This document shows positions 6,465 through 13,711 of a stretch of DNA of 64,000 nt, in pieces. Every line of letters begins with the position of its first letter. Within the stretch, counting starts at the first letter, position 1. The notes beneath the pieces were generated by a model, which worked only from the letters and a program-made list of their open reading frames with translations, made no database searches and had not been told where the DNA came from. The position numbers were made by a program, and so were the translations under genes. The stretch comes from Nonomuraea coxensis DSM 45129 (GTDB lineage Bacteria; Actinomycetota; Actinomycetes; Streptosporangiales; Streptosporangiaceae): assembly GCF_019397265.1 (NCBI RefSeq), contig NZ_CP068985.1, positions 4,568,501 through 4,632,500 of the forward strand, given 5' to 3'.

Positions 6465-7717
6465 CCACCGCGGCACCCCACCTCGGCCAGGGCGGGCCGG
6501 AACTGGCCTCCCTGGTGGAGGCGGTGTCGGCCACCCGCATGCAGGCCACGGTGCGCGAGCTGGCCGGCGACCGGTTCGCCGGGCGGCGCGTGGGCTCGCC
6601 CGGCGGCCGGGCCGCCGGGACCTGGCTGGCCGAGCGGCTGGACGTCCTCGGCGCCCGGGTGCAGGTGTCGGAGTTCGACGTCGCCGGCGTACGCGAGCTG
6701 CACGCGACGCCCGTGCTCCAATGGACCGGAGCCGGGCAGACGCACCGGCTGGAGCACCGCCGCGACTTCGTCGAGCACCTGGCCTCCGCCGAACTGCCGC
6801 ACCCGCGCTCCGCACCCCTGGTCAAGGCCCCCGAAGCCGGCTCCGCGGGGACCGGGTTGCGCGAGCGGTGGGTGCTGGCCGAAGCCGCGAACTGGGGGCG
6901 GGCGTGCGAGCCGGCCGAGGCGCAGGGCGCGGCCGGAGTGCTGACCGTACGCGGCGCCGACGCCGAAGGCTGGATGCCCAAGATGATCGCCGGGCCACCC
7001 GCTCGCGCGGTGCCCGTCATCGCCGTGCACCCGGACGTCCACCGGCGCCTGGCCGAAGCGCTGGACGACGGCCCGGTCCAGGTGACCGGCTCGATGCCGC
7101 TGCGGCAGATCACCACCCGAGGCCGCAACGTCTACGCCCGCTTCGGCAGCAGGCAGGCGGTGTCGCGGGTACTGCTCTGTGCGCACTACGACGGCGTCGG
7201 CGACGATCCCGACCGGCGCCTGCCCGCGGCCGCCGACAACGCCTCCGGGGTGGCCGCGGTCCTGGAGGCCGCCCGCGTGCTGGCGGCCGCCGCGCCGGCC
7301 GGGGCGCTGGAGCTGACAGTGGCCTTCCTGGACGCGGAGGAGGCGGGCGCGTGGGGCTCGGCCCACCACGCCCCCACCGTGCCGCCCGGCACGCACGTGA
7401 TCAACCTCGACGGCGCCGCGCACCTGCACCAGGCCGCCGCCGTCGAGGCGGGCGGCCCCGCCCACGCGCTGCTCGCCGCCCTCGACCAGGCCGCCCGCCT
7501 GACCGGCGTGCCCTTGCGGGCGGGTGCGATGGCCTCCGACAACCGCCGCTACGCCGCCGCCGGCCTGGCCGCGATCGGCGTCGGCATGGGCATGCCCGGC
7601 TACCAGACCCCCGCGGAAACCCCCGACCGCGTCCAGCCGGACACCCTGGTGGCGGCGGCCCGGCTGCTGGTGGCCACCGTGTGGCTCCTGGCCCCCTCGG
7701 TCACCTCAGCACCGTGA
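6461..7717 (+). CDS. M28-family peptidase-like protein with one altered zinc ligand
   Basis: A 418-residue protein of the M28 aminopeptidase type. The expected dinuclear-zinc residues are visible at His242 (HYDG), Asp259 (DNASG), Glu293-Glu294 (DAEEAG) and the Asp of NLDGAAH. The usual final His-Thr-Pro-x-Asp-Thr motif reads Tyr-Gln382-Thr-Pro-Ala-Glu-Thr, so the last His ligand is replaced by Gln. No signal peptide is present, which is unusual because many bacterial M28 enzymes are secreted. It is translationally coupled (ATGA) to the CCG-repeat protein. It may act on Cys-rich peptides or glutathione/mycothiol-like conjugates, or it may have lost catalysis. This is inferred from context only. 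Confidence 0.8.
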   Translation: MTTAAPHLGQGGPELASLVEAVSATRMQATVRELAGDRFAGRRVGSPGGRAAGTWLAERLDVLGARVQVSEFDVAGVRELHATPVLQWTGAGQTHRLEHRRDFVEHLASAELPHPRSAPLVKAPEAGSAGTGLRERWVLAEAANWGRACEPAEAQGAAGVLTVRGADAEGWMPKMIAGPPARAVPVIAVHPDVHRRLAEALDDGPVQVTGSMPLRQITTRGRNVYARFGSRQAVSRVLLCAHYDGVGDDPDRRLPAAADNASGVAAVLEAARVLAAAAPAGALELTVAFLDAEEAGAWGSAHHAPTVPPGTHVINLDGAAHLHQAAAVEAGGPAHALLAALDQAARLTGVPLRAGAMASDNRRYAAAGLAAIGVGMGMPGYQTPAETPDRVQPDTLVAAARLLVATVWLLAPSVTSAP

Positions 7718-7774
7718 CGGGGGAGCGCACCACTCTTCGTGCGCAGGTGCGGCCCGACGTCGCCGAACCGCGAC

Positions 7775-7861
7775 TCAGCTGATGCTGTCCAGCAGGCTCT
7801 GGCAGGCCTGCTCGCAGCGGCGGCAGGCGTCGGCGCGGGCGGTGCAGGCCGGTGCGCAGCG
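7775..7861 (-). pseudogene. C-terminal fragment of a DUF326 four-helix-bundle copper-binding protein
   Basis: Directly after the TAG of the membrane-protein gene, and in the same frame, the minus strand encodes 28 codons with cysteines in the pattern C-x3-C-x6-C-x2-C-x3-C, ending at a TGA. It includes DACRRCEQAC, the signature of the C-terminal helix of DUF326 copper-storage-type proteins. Those proteins are usually 110-140 residues, so only the last quarter remains. There is no start codon or ribosome binding site. This looks like the stump left after a deletion. Confidence 0.7.
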
Positions 7862-8350
7862 CTACCCACCGATCTGCCGCACCGCCTCCAGCTCCCGCTT
7901 GCGGCGCAGCAGCGCGGCACGCCGGACGTGAGCCCGTACGACGAGGACGCCGGACACGGCGATGACGACCGCACCGGTCGCCAGGGCGGGAGCGAGGCCG
8001 GCGCCCCGCTGGACGGCCGCCACCGCGATGATCACGGTGGTGGCGATCGACGCGGTCAGCGCGAACCATCCCGCGATGACCCGGTCCAGCGCCAGCAGCG
8101 GTGTCCGCCGGGTGACCAGCCAGGCGCCGTACCCGGCCCAGGCCAGGCACACCAGGGTGAAGACGGCGAAGGCCAGGCGGGTACGGCCCGGCAGCACGGC
8201 AGGCTCGGTCGCCCACAGCGACCCCGCGCAGACGGCTCCGGCGAGCCCGCTCACCAGCGCCACGACCCCGCGCAGGCGCCGCCACGGCGACAGCACCGGC
8301 GACAGCCGGCCGATCATCTCCTCGGCGGGCAGGTTCGGCTCGTCGTTCAT
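7862..8350 (-). CDS. Four-helix integral membrane protein cotranscribed with an ECF sigma factor
   Basis: A 162-residue protein with about four hydrophobic helices, near residues 28-48, 58-82, 90-115 and 120-145, and a basic C-terminus. The ATG at 8350 overlaps the sigma factor stop (ATGA), so the two are translationally coupled. Its position suggests a membrane partner or anti-sigma-like regulator. However, the N-terminus (about 25 residues) has no clear zinc-binding anti-sigma motif such as HxxxCxxC, so that role is an inference. The family is not recognised. Confidence 0.7.
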   Translation of the reverse strand: MNDEPNLPAEEMIGRLSPVLSPWRRLRGVVALVSGLAGAVCAGSLWATEPAVLPGRTRLAFAVFTLVCLAWAGYGAWLVTRRTPLLALDRVIAGWFALTASIATTVIIAVAAVQRGAGLAPALATGAVVIAVSGVLVVRAHVRRAALLRRKRELEAVRQIGG

Positions 8351-8868
8351 CGCTTCGTTCCCTTCTCCGTCAGGTGGTCGCGCAGCATGCGACGGGCGCG
8401 GTTGAGCCGTGACTTGACCGTGCCGACCGGGACGGCGCAGATCTCGGCGCAGTCCTCCAGCGACAGGTCCTCCAGGTAGAACAGCACCAGAACCTCCCGC
8501 TCCCGTACGGGCAGGCAGGACAGGGCGGCGATCAGCGCGGCGCGCTCCACCACGACGCCGGCGGCGTCCTCGGTGACCGGCTCCTGCTGCGCGCCGGCCT
8601 CGGGCATGCCGTACTCCTGGCGCAGCCGGTCGGTCACGGCCCGCCTGGCGATCGTGAACAACCAGGGCGCGAACCGGCCCGGCTCCCTCAGCCGCGGCAG
8701 CCCGCGGATCACCGCCAGCCAGACCTCCTGGGTCACGTCGTCGGCGCGTTCGGCGCCCAGCATCCCGCGCACGTAGGTCCGCACCGGCTCGTGCCAGGAG
8801 CGCACCAGCTCGGTGAGCGCGTCGTGCTCGCCGAGCTGGCAGCGCACGATCAACAGCTCGTCGGTCAT
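8347..8868 (-). CDS. ECF-type RNA polymerase sigma factor
   Basis: A 173-residue sigma factor with region 2 near residues 20-90 (ADDVTQEVWLAVIRGLP) and region 4 near residues 110-165 (LPVREREVLVLFYLEDLS, VGTVKSRLNRARRML). An upstream in-frame ATG at 8922 also exists. The ATG at 8868 was chosen because GGGAGG lies just before it. It is coupled to the membrane protein at 7862, the usual arrangement for an ECF sigma factor and its membrane-bound controller. The signal it answers to is unknown. Confidence 0.9.
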   Translation of the reverse strand: MTDELLIVRCQLGEHDALTELVRSWHEPVRTYVRGMLGAERADDVTQEVWLAVIRGLPRLREPGRFAPWLFTIARRAVTDRLRQEYGMPEAGAQQEPVTEDAAGVVVERAALIAALSCLPVREREVLVLFYLEDLSLEDCAEICAVPVGTVKSRLNRARRMLRDHLTEKGTKR

Positions 8869-9082
8869 CCCGTCCTCCCGTCGTCCACCGGTACAGTCGG
8901 GAAACTCCGCCCCCGGGTTCACGACCGGCCCGCGTAACCTTGCCGGCCGGTGGACGTCCGGACACCGCGCAGGGAATGATCGCCACCGGTCCCGCGTACG
9001 TGCACCTTCCCGCGCCCGAGGTCACCGATGGCATGGGGCGGGTCGGATGACGGCGATCGGGAACGCGCGAGGCCGGTCCGCG

Positions 9083-10285
9083 TCAGTCCCAGGCCAGGCG
9101 TCGCTCCAGCAGCGCATGCTGGGCCGGGTTGGCGGTCAGCTTCAGCGCCCGCTCATCGGCCCGCCGCGCTTCCTCCCGGCGCCCCAGGCTCCGCAGCAGC
9201 TCGGCGCGGGTGGCGTGGAGGAGCGGATAGCGCTCCAGCGCCTGTCCGAGCTCCTCCAGCTCGGCCAACGCCGCCTCAGGGCCCTGTACATGGCGCAGGG
9301 CGACGGCCCGGTGCAGCCGCGTCACGGGCGAGGGCGCCAGGTGCAGCAGCATGTCGTACAGCACCAGGATCTGCGCCCAGTCGGTGCCGGCGAAGCTCTC
9401 GGCCTCGGCGTGGCAGGCCACGATCGCCGCCTGCAACTGGTACGGCCCCGCCCGGCGGTGAGCGCGGGCGGCCCGCGTCAGCAGGGCAGTGGCGTCCTCG
9501 ATGGCCTGGCGGTCCCACAACGAGCGGTCCTGGTCGGCCAGCAGCACCAGCCGCCCGTCGGGATCGAACCGGGCGGCGCCGCGGGCCCGGTGCAGCCGGA
9601 TCAGCGCCAGCAGCCCGGCCGCTTCCGGCTCCTTGGGCATCAGGTTCGCCAGCAGCGCGGCCAGCCACTCGGCGTCGTCGACCAGGTCGCGGGCCTGGGC
9701 CCGTTCGGCGGTGCTCGACAGGTAGCCCTCGTTGAACAGCAGGTAGATGACCGCCAGCACCTCGTTGACGCGCTGCGGCAGCTCCTGCTCAGCGGGGATG
9801 CGGTACGGGATCGCGGCCTCGCCGATCTTGCGCTTGGCGCGGGTGATGCGCTGCGCCACCGTGGATTCGGGCACGAGGAACGCCGCCGCGATCTGCGCGG
9901 CCGACAGCCCGCACACCACGCGCAGCGTGAGCGCGATCTGCGCGGCCCGGGACAGCGCCGGGTGGCAGCAGGTGAAGATCAGCCGCAGCCGGTCGTCACG
10001 CGCGGCGGGCGCGGGCCGGCGCAACCGGGCGAGCTTGGCCCGGTGGTTCGACTCCCTGCGCAGCACGTCCAGGCCGCGCCGCCGGGCCACGGTGAACAGC
10101 CACGCGTCCGGGCGTTCCGGCACTCCCTCGACCGGCCAGCGCCGCAGCGCGGTCTCGACCGCGTCCTGGACCAGGTCCTCGGCGGCGGAGAAGTCGCCCA
10201 GCAGCGACACCAGGGACGCGGCCAGCCGGCCCGCGTGCTCGCGTACCACGCGGGCCAGCACGTCCTGGCTCGGGTCAGCCTTCAT
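9083..10285 (-). CDS. ECF42-type sigma factor with long helical C-terminal extension
   Basis: A 400-residue protein. It has an N-terminal ECF sigma module (region 2 AAEDLVQDAVETALRRWP, region 4 CGLSAAQIAAAFLVPESTVA) and a roughly 220-residue helical C-terminus rich in Ala/Leu/Arg, with repeated helical hairpins of the TPR type (HRAVALRHVQGPEAALAELE). This is the domain plan of group ECF42, which lacks a classical anti-sigma factor and is encoded beside a DGPF (YCII-like) protein. Here that partner at 10282 overlaps the ATG of this gene by four bases. The C-terminal extension is probably needed for activity. The regulon probably includes the DGPF gene itself. Confidence 0.9.
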   Translation of the reverse strand: MKADPSQDVLARVVREHAGRLAASLVSLLGDFSAAEDLVQDAVETALRRWPVEGVPERPDAWLFTVARRRGLDVLRRESNHRAKLARLRRPAPAARDDRLRLIFTCCHPALSRAAQIALTLRVVCGLSAAQIAAAFLVPESTVAQRITRAKRKIGEAAIPYRIPAEQELPQRVNEVLAVIYLLFNEGYLSSTAERAQARDLVDDAEWLAALLANLMPKEPEAAGLLALIRLHRARGAARFDPDGRLVLLADQDRSLWDRQAIEDATALLTRAARAHRRAGPYQLQAAIVACHAEAESFAGTDWAQILVLYDMLLHLAPSPVTRLHRAVALRHVQGPEAALAELEELGQALERYPLLHATRAELLRSLGRREEARRADERALKLTANPAQHALLERRLAWD

Positions 10286-10620
10286 GAGACGGGGCGGATC
10301 TCCACGACCGGGCAGGCCGGCCAGGAGCGGGCGATCCTCAGCGCCTCGTCCAGGTCGGCCACCTCGACCTCGGCGAAGCCGCTGACCACCTCCTTGCCCT
10401 CCACGAACGGCCCGTCGGTCACCACCGGCTCCCCCTGGCCCGGGCGCACCGTGGTGGCGGTGTGCACCGGCGCCAGATGCGTATGGTGTGTGATCTTGTC
10501 GGCGTGGTCGGCGAACCACTGACCGACCGCCGCGTAGGCGGCCTGCTGTTCCAGCTCGCCCATCGCCTCCAGCTTCTGGGCGAACTCCTCGGTCTCGACG
10601 AACATGAGCACATATTTCAC
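10282..10620 (-). CDS. YCII-related DGPF-domain protein
   Basis: A 112-residue protein of the YCII/DGPF family, with the hallmark VTDGPFVEGKEVVSGF near residues 67-82 and a ferredoxin-like alpha/beta fold. The GTG at 10620 is preceded by GGGGAG on the minus strand. It is cotranscribed with, and overlaps, the ECF42 sigma gene at 9083. In other actinobacteria DGPF genes are both neighbours and targets of ECF42. The biochemical role of these small proteins is not established. A second DGPF gene occurs at 61351 without a sigma factor. Confidence 0.88.
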   Translation of the reverse strand: MKYVLMFVETEEFAQKLEAMGELEQQAAYAAVGQWFADHADKITHHTHLAPVHTATTVRPGQGEPVVTDGPFVEGKEVVSGFAEVEVADLDEALRIARSWPACPVVEIRPVS

Positions 10621-10645
10621 GTCGTTCTCCCCAGTGGTGTCGTGG

Positions 10646-11044
10646 TCAGCGTGCCGGTAGGGCGGCGTACAGGTCGACGCCGTTGCCGTCCGGGTCGGCC
10701 ACCGTGGCATAGCGCATCCCCCAGAACGCGTCGAACGGCTCAGCGATCCCTTGGTATCCGGCCGCGACGAGCTCGGCGTACGTGGCGTCCACCCCGGCCG
10801 GGCCCTCGAACTCGAAACACAGCAGCGTACGCGGCCCGCCGGTCGGCGCGCTCCAGCCGGGCAGGAACGGCGTGCGGAAGCCCTCGGTGTCCAGCATGAC
10901 GTGCAGCCCGTTCGGCAGGTCGCAGCCGGCGTGCTCGGGGGAGTGCTCGTCGAGCTTGAACGTCAGGCCCAGACGGGCGTAGAAGGCGATCGAGGCGTCC
11001 ATGTCGGAGACCACGATGTCGATGGTGTTCAGGATGGGATGCAT
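10646..11044 (-). CDS. VOC-superfamily (glyoxalase/bleomycin-resistance type) protein
   Basis: A 132-residue protein with two beta-alpha-beta-beta-beta modules of the vicinal oxygen chelate fold. His48 (in the segment GLHVMLDTEG), the Glu/Phe-rich strand LLCFEFEG and the C-terminal ADPDGNGVDLY are in the usual places for the fold. The ATG at 11044 has GGAG six bases upstream. It stops 26 bases before the DGPF gene in the same direction, so it could be read as the first gene of the DGPF/ECF42 unit. The substrate is unknown. Fosfomycin- or bleomycin-type resistance should not be assumed. Confidence 0.85.
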   Translation of the reverse strand: MHPILNTIDIVVSDMDASIAFYARLGLTFKLDEHSPEHAGCDLPNGLHVMLDTEGFRTPFLPGWSAPTGGPRTLLCFEFEGPAGVDATYAELVAAGYQGIAEPFDAFWGMRYATVADPDGNGVDLYAALPAR

Positions 11045-11286
11045 GATGCGCTCCTTCGGGTCCCGGCCGGTGAGGTTGAGGGTCAGCCCGCCCGCTGACG
11101 GCCTGACCCTCACTTCACAGACGATCGGCTGATGCCCCGACACGACAAGGGCCCCGCCGCACCTCTGGCTGATCTTCGCGGGGCGACCCGCGGCGCTGAC
11201 GCGACGTCGAAGAAAAGTACTCATGGGATGAGCACTTTGGCTGGCAGCATCGATCTCACAAGCCACCCGGCAGAAAGCAGAGAGAC

Positions 11287-11700
11287 ATGCTCCGCGGACT
11301 CACCACCATCACCTTCTACGCCCAGGACGTCGCCGCCGCCCGCGACTGGTACGCCGAGCTCCTCGGCATCGGGGCCTACTTCCAGCGGCCCGAGCAGGGC
11401 GACCCGGCCTACGTGGAGTTCCGCGTCGGCGACTACCTGCACGAGCTCGGCATCGTCGACGCCCGGTACGCCCCGGACGGCTGGAGCTCCGAGGACGGCG
11501 GAGCGATCGCCTACTGGGCCGTCGACGACCTGGAGGCGGCCTGGAAGCGGCTGCTGGAGATGGGGGCCATCCCGTACGACGAGCCGACCGAGCGCGGGCC
11601 CGGGTTCGTCACCGCCTCGGTGCGTGACCCGTTCGGCAACATCCTCGGCGTCATGGCCAACCAGCACTACCTGGACGTCCTCGCGGGCCGGAAGGGCTGA
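11287..11700 (+). CDS. VOC-superfamily protein
   Basis: A 137-residue VOC protein. The N-terminus LTTITFYAQDVAAARDWYAE is the first beta-alpha unit, a central EFRVGDYLHELGIVD carries the metal-ligand position, and the C-terminus VRDPFGNILGVMANQHY is typical of the fold. It starts with ATG at 11287. The neighbouring YdeI-like gene begins six bases after its stop, so the two are probably cotranscribed. It is not closely similar to the VOC protein at 10646. The substrate is unknown. Confidence 0.85.
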   Translation: MLRGLTTITFYAQDVAAARDWYAELLGIGAYFQRPEQGDPAYVEFRVGDYLHELGIVDARYAPDGWSSEDGGAIAYWAVDDLEAAWKRLLEMGAIPYDEPTERGPGFVTASVRDPFGNILGVMANQHYLDVLAGRKG

Positions 11701-11705
11701 CCACG

Positions 11706-12068
11706 ATGACCGACGACGCCCTGCTCCTGGACGACGCCGCCGCGTGGAGGGCCTGGCTGACCGAGCACCACGAGACCGCCCGTGACGTCTGGCTCCTGAT
11801 CGCCAGGAAGAACGGCGGCGCGACGACCGTCACCATCGACGAGGCTCTGGACGAGGCGCTGTGCCACGGCTGGATCGACAGCCACCGCAGGGCGTTCGAC
11901 GGCGTCTACTACCTGCAGCGTTACTCGCCGCGCACCCGCCGCAGCCCTTGGTCCAGCATCAACGCCGCCAGGGCCGAGGCGTTGACGGCCGCCGGCCGGA
12001 TGCGCCCGGCAGGCCACGCCGCGATCGAGGCGGCCAGGACCACCGGCCGCTGGCCCGCCCGGCGATGA
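11706..12068 (+). CDS. YdeI/OmpD-associated-family protein, C-terminally shortened
   Basis: A 120-residue protein matching the N-terminal two-thirds of the YdeI/OmpD-associated family. The core DEALCHGWIDSHRRAFDG and the strand YYLQRYSPRTRRSPWSSIN are well preserved. Family members are usually about 190 residues and continue after the GRW motif. Here the frame stops six codons after GRW at 12068, so about 70 residues of the C-terminal helical part are missing. It may be a truncated but still folded protein, or a young pseudogene. Confidence 0.7.
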   Translation: MTDDALLLDDAAAWRAWLTEHHETARDVWLLIARKNGGATTVTIDEALDEALCHGWIDSHRRAFDGVYYLQRYSPRTRRSPWSSINAARAEALTAAGRMRPAGHAAIEAARTTGRWPARR

Positions 12069-12129
12069 CCATGACGCGTTCCTTACCGGCGCCCCGATTA
12101 GCCGCGGCCCTCCGGAGAAGGGGAGGGCC

Positions 12130-12672
12130 ATGACTAAATCCGCGCTCGTCGTCATCGACATGCTGAACCCCTACGACCATCAGGACGCCGACAAGCTCAT
12201 CCGGCACGTCGAGCCGATCGTCGAGCCCCTGGCGCGGCTCGTCGCCCGCGCCCGCGAGCGTGACGACGTGGAGCTGATCTACGTCAACGACAACTACGGC
12301 GACTTCTCCGCCGACCGGCACGAACTGGAGAAGCGGGCGATGGAGGGGGAGCGGCCGGACCTGGTGGAGCCGATCCTGGCGCCGGCCGAGTGCGCCTTCC
12401 TGCCCAAGGTGCGCCACAGCGCGTTCTTCGGCACGTCCCTGGAGTACCTGCTGTCCCACCTGGAGATCGGGACCGTCGTGCTGGCGGGGCAGGTGACGGA
12501 GCAGTGCGTGCTCTACAGCGCGCTGGACGCGTACGTGCGCCACTACGACCTGACGGTGCCGCCGGACTGCGTGGCCGCCATCCACCAGGATCTCGGCGAG
12601 GCGGCGCTGCGCATGATGGAACGCAACATGTCAGCGCGCCTGACACTGTCCCGCGACGTCTTCGCCTCATAA
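12130..12672 (+). CDS. Isochorismatase-family cysteine hydrolase
   Basis: A 180-residue alpha/beta hydrolase of the isochorismatase/nicotinamidase superfamily. The catalytic triad is visible as Asp10 (VVIDMLNPY), Lys93 (LPKVRHSAF) and Cys126 (GQVTEQCVL), with the usual cis-peptide region AGQVTE. The ribosome binding site is GGAG-rich (12114-12126). Its stop is only two bases from the stop of the convergent SDR gene at 12675. The substrate is not predictable from the sequence: nicotinamide, isochorismate, ureidoacrylate and other amides are all possible. Confidence 0.9.
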   Translation: MTKSALVVIDMLNPYDHQDADKLIRHVEPIVEPLARLVARARERDDVELIYVNDNYGDFSADRHELEKRAMEGERPDLVEPILAPAECAFLPKVRHSAFFGTSLEYLLSHLEIGTVVLAGQVTEQCVLYSALDAYVRHYDLTVPPDCVAAIHQDLGEAALRMMERNMSARLTLSRDVFAS

Positions 12673-12687
12673 ATCTACATTGTAAAG
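12673..12687. promoter_or_regulatory. 15-base element ATCTACATTGTAAAG, copy 1
   Basis: The palindromic core TACA-T-TGTA forms the last codons and stop of the SDR gene at 12675 and lies between two convergent genes. An identical 15-mer occurs at 19974-19988 and a 13/15 match at 32263-32277. The symmetry suggests a TetR-type operator. Its location here, at a 3' end, is unexpected. Confidence 0.4.
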
Positions 12688-13523
12688 GCGGTCGATCCGT
12701 GAGCCTGTGCCGAAAGGTCCTGCCAGTCGGCCCACGTCTTGAGCCGGTCGGCGTAGACCTGTTGGAGCATCGGGTAGAAGCCCTGCCCGAAGAGCACGCG
12801 CAGGGGCGGGTTACCGGAGTCGACGATCTTGAGGAGTGCCTGGGCCGCGGCGGCCGGGTCACCGGCGGGCTGCTTTCCCGCCATCGCGGCGATGCGCCGG
12901 CGAAGGCCGTCGTAGATCGGGTCGGGCTCGGCCATGTGGCCGTTGTCGAGGGGATCGGGGTTCTCGCCGGAGCGGGTGGCGAAGCCGCCGGGCTCGATCA
13001 CGGTCACCTTGATGCCGAAACCGGCGACCTCGTGGGCGAGGGATTCGTTCAGGGCTTCCAGGGCCCACTTGGAGGCGCTGTAGGCGCCGCTGAGCGGGAA
13101 CGCCATCAGCCCGGCCGCCGAGGACAGCTGGATGATGTGCCCGCCGCGCTGCTCGCGCAGGTAGGGCAGCGCGGCCTGGATCACCCACACCGCGCCGAAC
13201 AGGTTGGTCTCGAGCTGGTCGCGCAGCTCCCGCTCGGTCGTCTCCTCGATCGCGCCGACATGGGCGTAGCCGGCGTTGTTGACGATCACATCGAGGCGGC
13301 CGAAGTGCTCGGCGGCCCGCTTCACGCTTTCGGCGACGGCGGCCTTGTCGGTCACATCCAGCTCCAGCGCCAGCACCGCCTCGCCGTGGGCGGTGACCAG
13401 CTCGTCAAGGCTTGCGGTGCTCCGGGCGGTCGCGGCCACTCTGTCGCCACGCGACAGGGCGGCCTCGACGAAGCTGCGGCCCAGGCCGCGGGAGGAACCG
13501 GTGACGAACCAGACCTTGCTCAT
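12675..13523 (-). CDS. Short-chain dehydrogenase/reductase, probable ECF41 target
   Basis: A 282-residue classical SDR with cofactor motif TGSSRGLG (residues 8-15), NNAGYAHVG, the active-site Ser of LSSAAG and YSASK with catalytic Tyr and Lys. The Arg at positions 12 and 38 suggests an NADPH preference. The start at 13523 is the ATG just before the SDR motif. It is divergent from the ECF41 sigma gene at 13712. Genes for oxidoreductases, carboxymuconolactone decarboxylases or epimerases next to ECF41 are the usual ECF41 targets, and matching promoter elements are present (13576-13605). The natural substrate is unknown. Confidence 0.9.
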   Translation of the reverse strand: MSKVWFVTGSSRGLGRSFVEAALSRGDRVAATARSTASLDELVTAHGEAVLALELDVTDKAAVAESVKRAAEHFGRLDVIVNNAGYAHVGAIEETTERELRDQLETNLFGAVWVIQAALPYLREQRGGHIIQLSSAAGLMAFPLSGAYSASKWALEALNESLAHEVAGFGIKVTVIEPGGFATRSGENPDPLDNGHMAEPDPIYDGLRRRIAAMAGKQPAGDPAAAAQALLKIVDSGNPPLRVLFGQGFYPMLQQVYADRLKTWADWQDLSAQAHGSTAFTM

Positions 13524-13575
13524 GATGTCTTTCCGTTCTTTCCGAGGTGACGGCTGCGTGGCGTCCTGACGACCA

Positions 13576-13605
13576 TGCGGCGTCCGCGCCCCGGGCTTTG
13601 TGACA
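13576..13605 (-). promoter_or_regulatory. ECF41-type promoter for the SDR gene
   Basis: On the minus strand TGTCACA (13605-13599) is followed after exactly 16 bases by CGCC (13582-13579), in the shared context GCGCGGACGCC. TGTCACA is the known -35 motif of ECF41 promoters. The -10 differs by one base from the published CGTC-type motif. The divergent sigma gene has the same arrangement. Confidence 0.65.
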
Positions 13606-13639
13606 GTGCGGTCATGTGACATGAGTCACCCGTCGCGGG

Positions 13640-13666
13640 TGTCACACAGCGGCAGGCGCGGACGCC
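13640..13666 (+). promoter_or_regulatory. ECF41-type autoregulatory promoter
   Basis: TGTCACA (13640-13646), 16 bases, CGCC (13663-13666), again in the context GCGCGGACGCC. The element is identical in spacing to the one on the opposite strand at 13605-13579, which strongly suggests that the same sigma factor reads both. Transcription would start near 13672. Confidence 0.65.
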
Positions 13667-13711
13667 TTGTGCATGGAGCAGGAGTCGCGGGCGTACAGGC
13701 AGGAGCCAGGG

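Noticed and set aside
10646..11700. VOC proteins as bleomycin or fosfomycin resistance genes
   Set aside because: The fold is shared by many unrelated enzymes and no resistance-specific signature or context is present.
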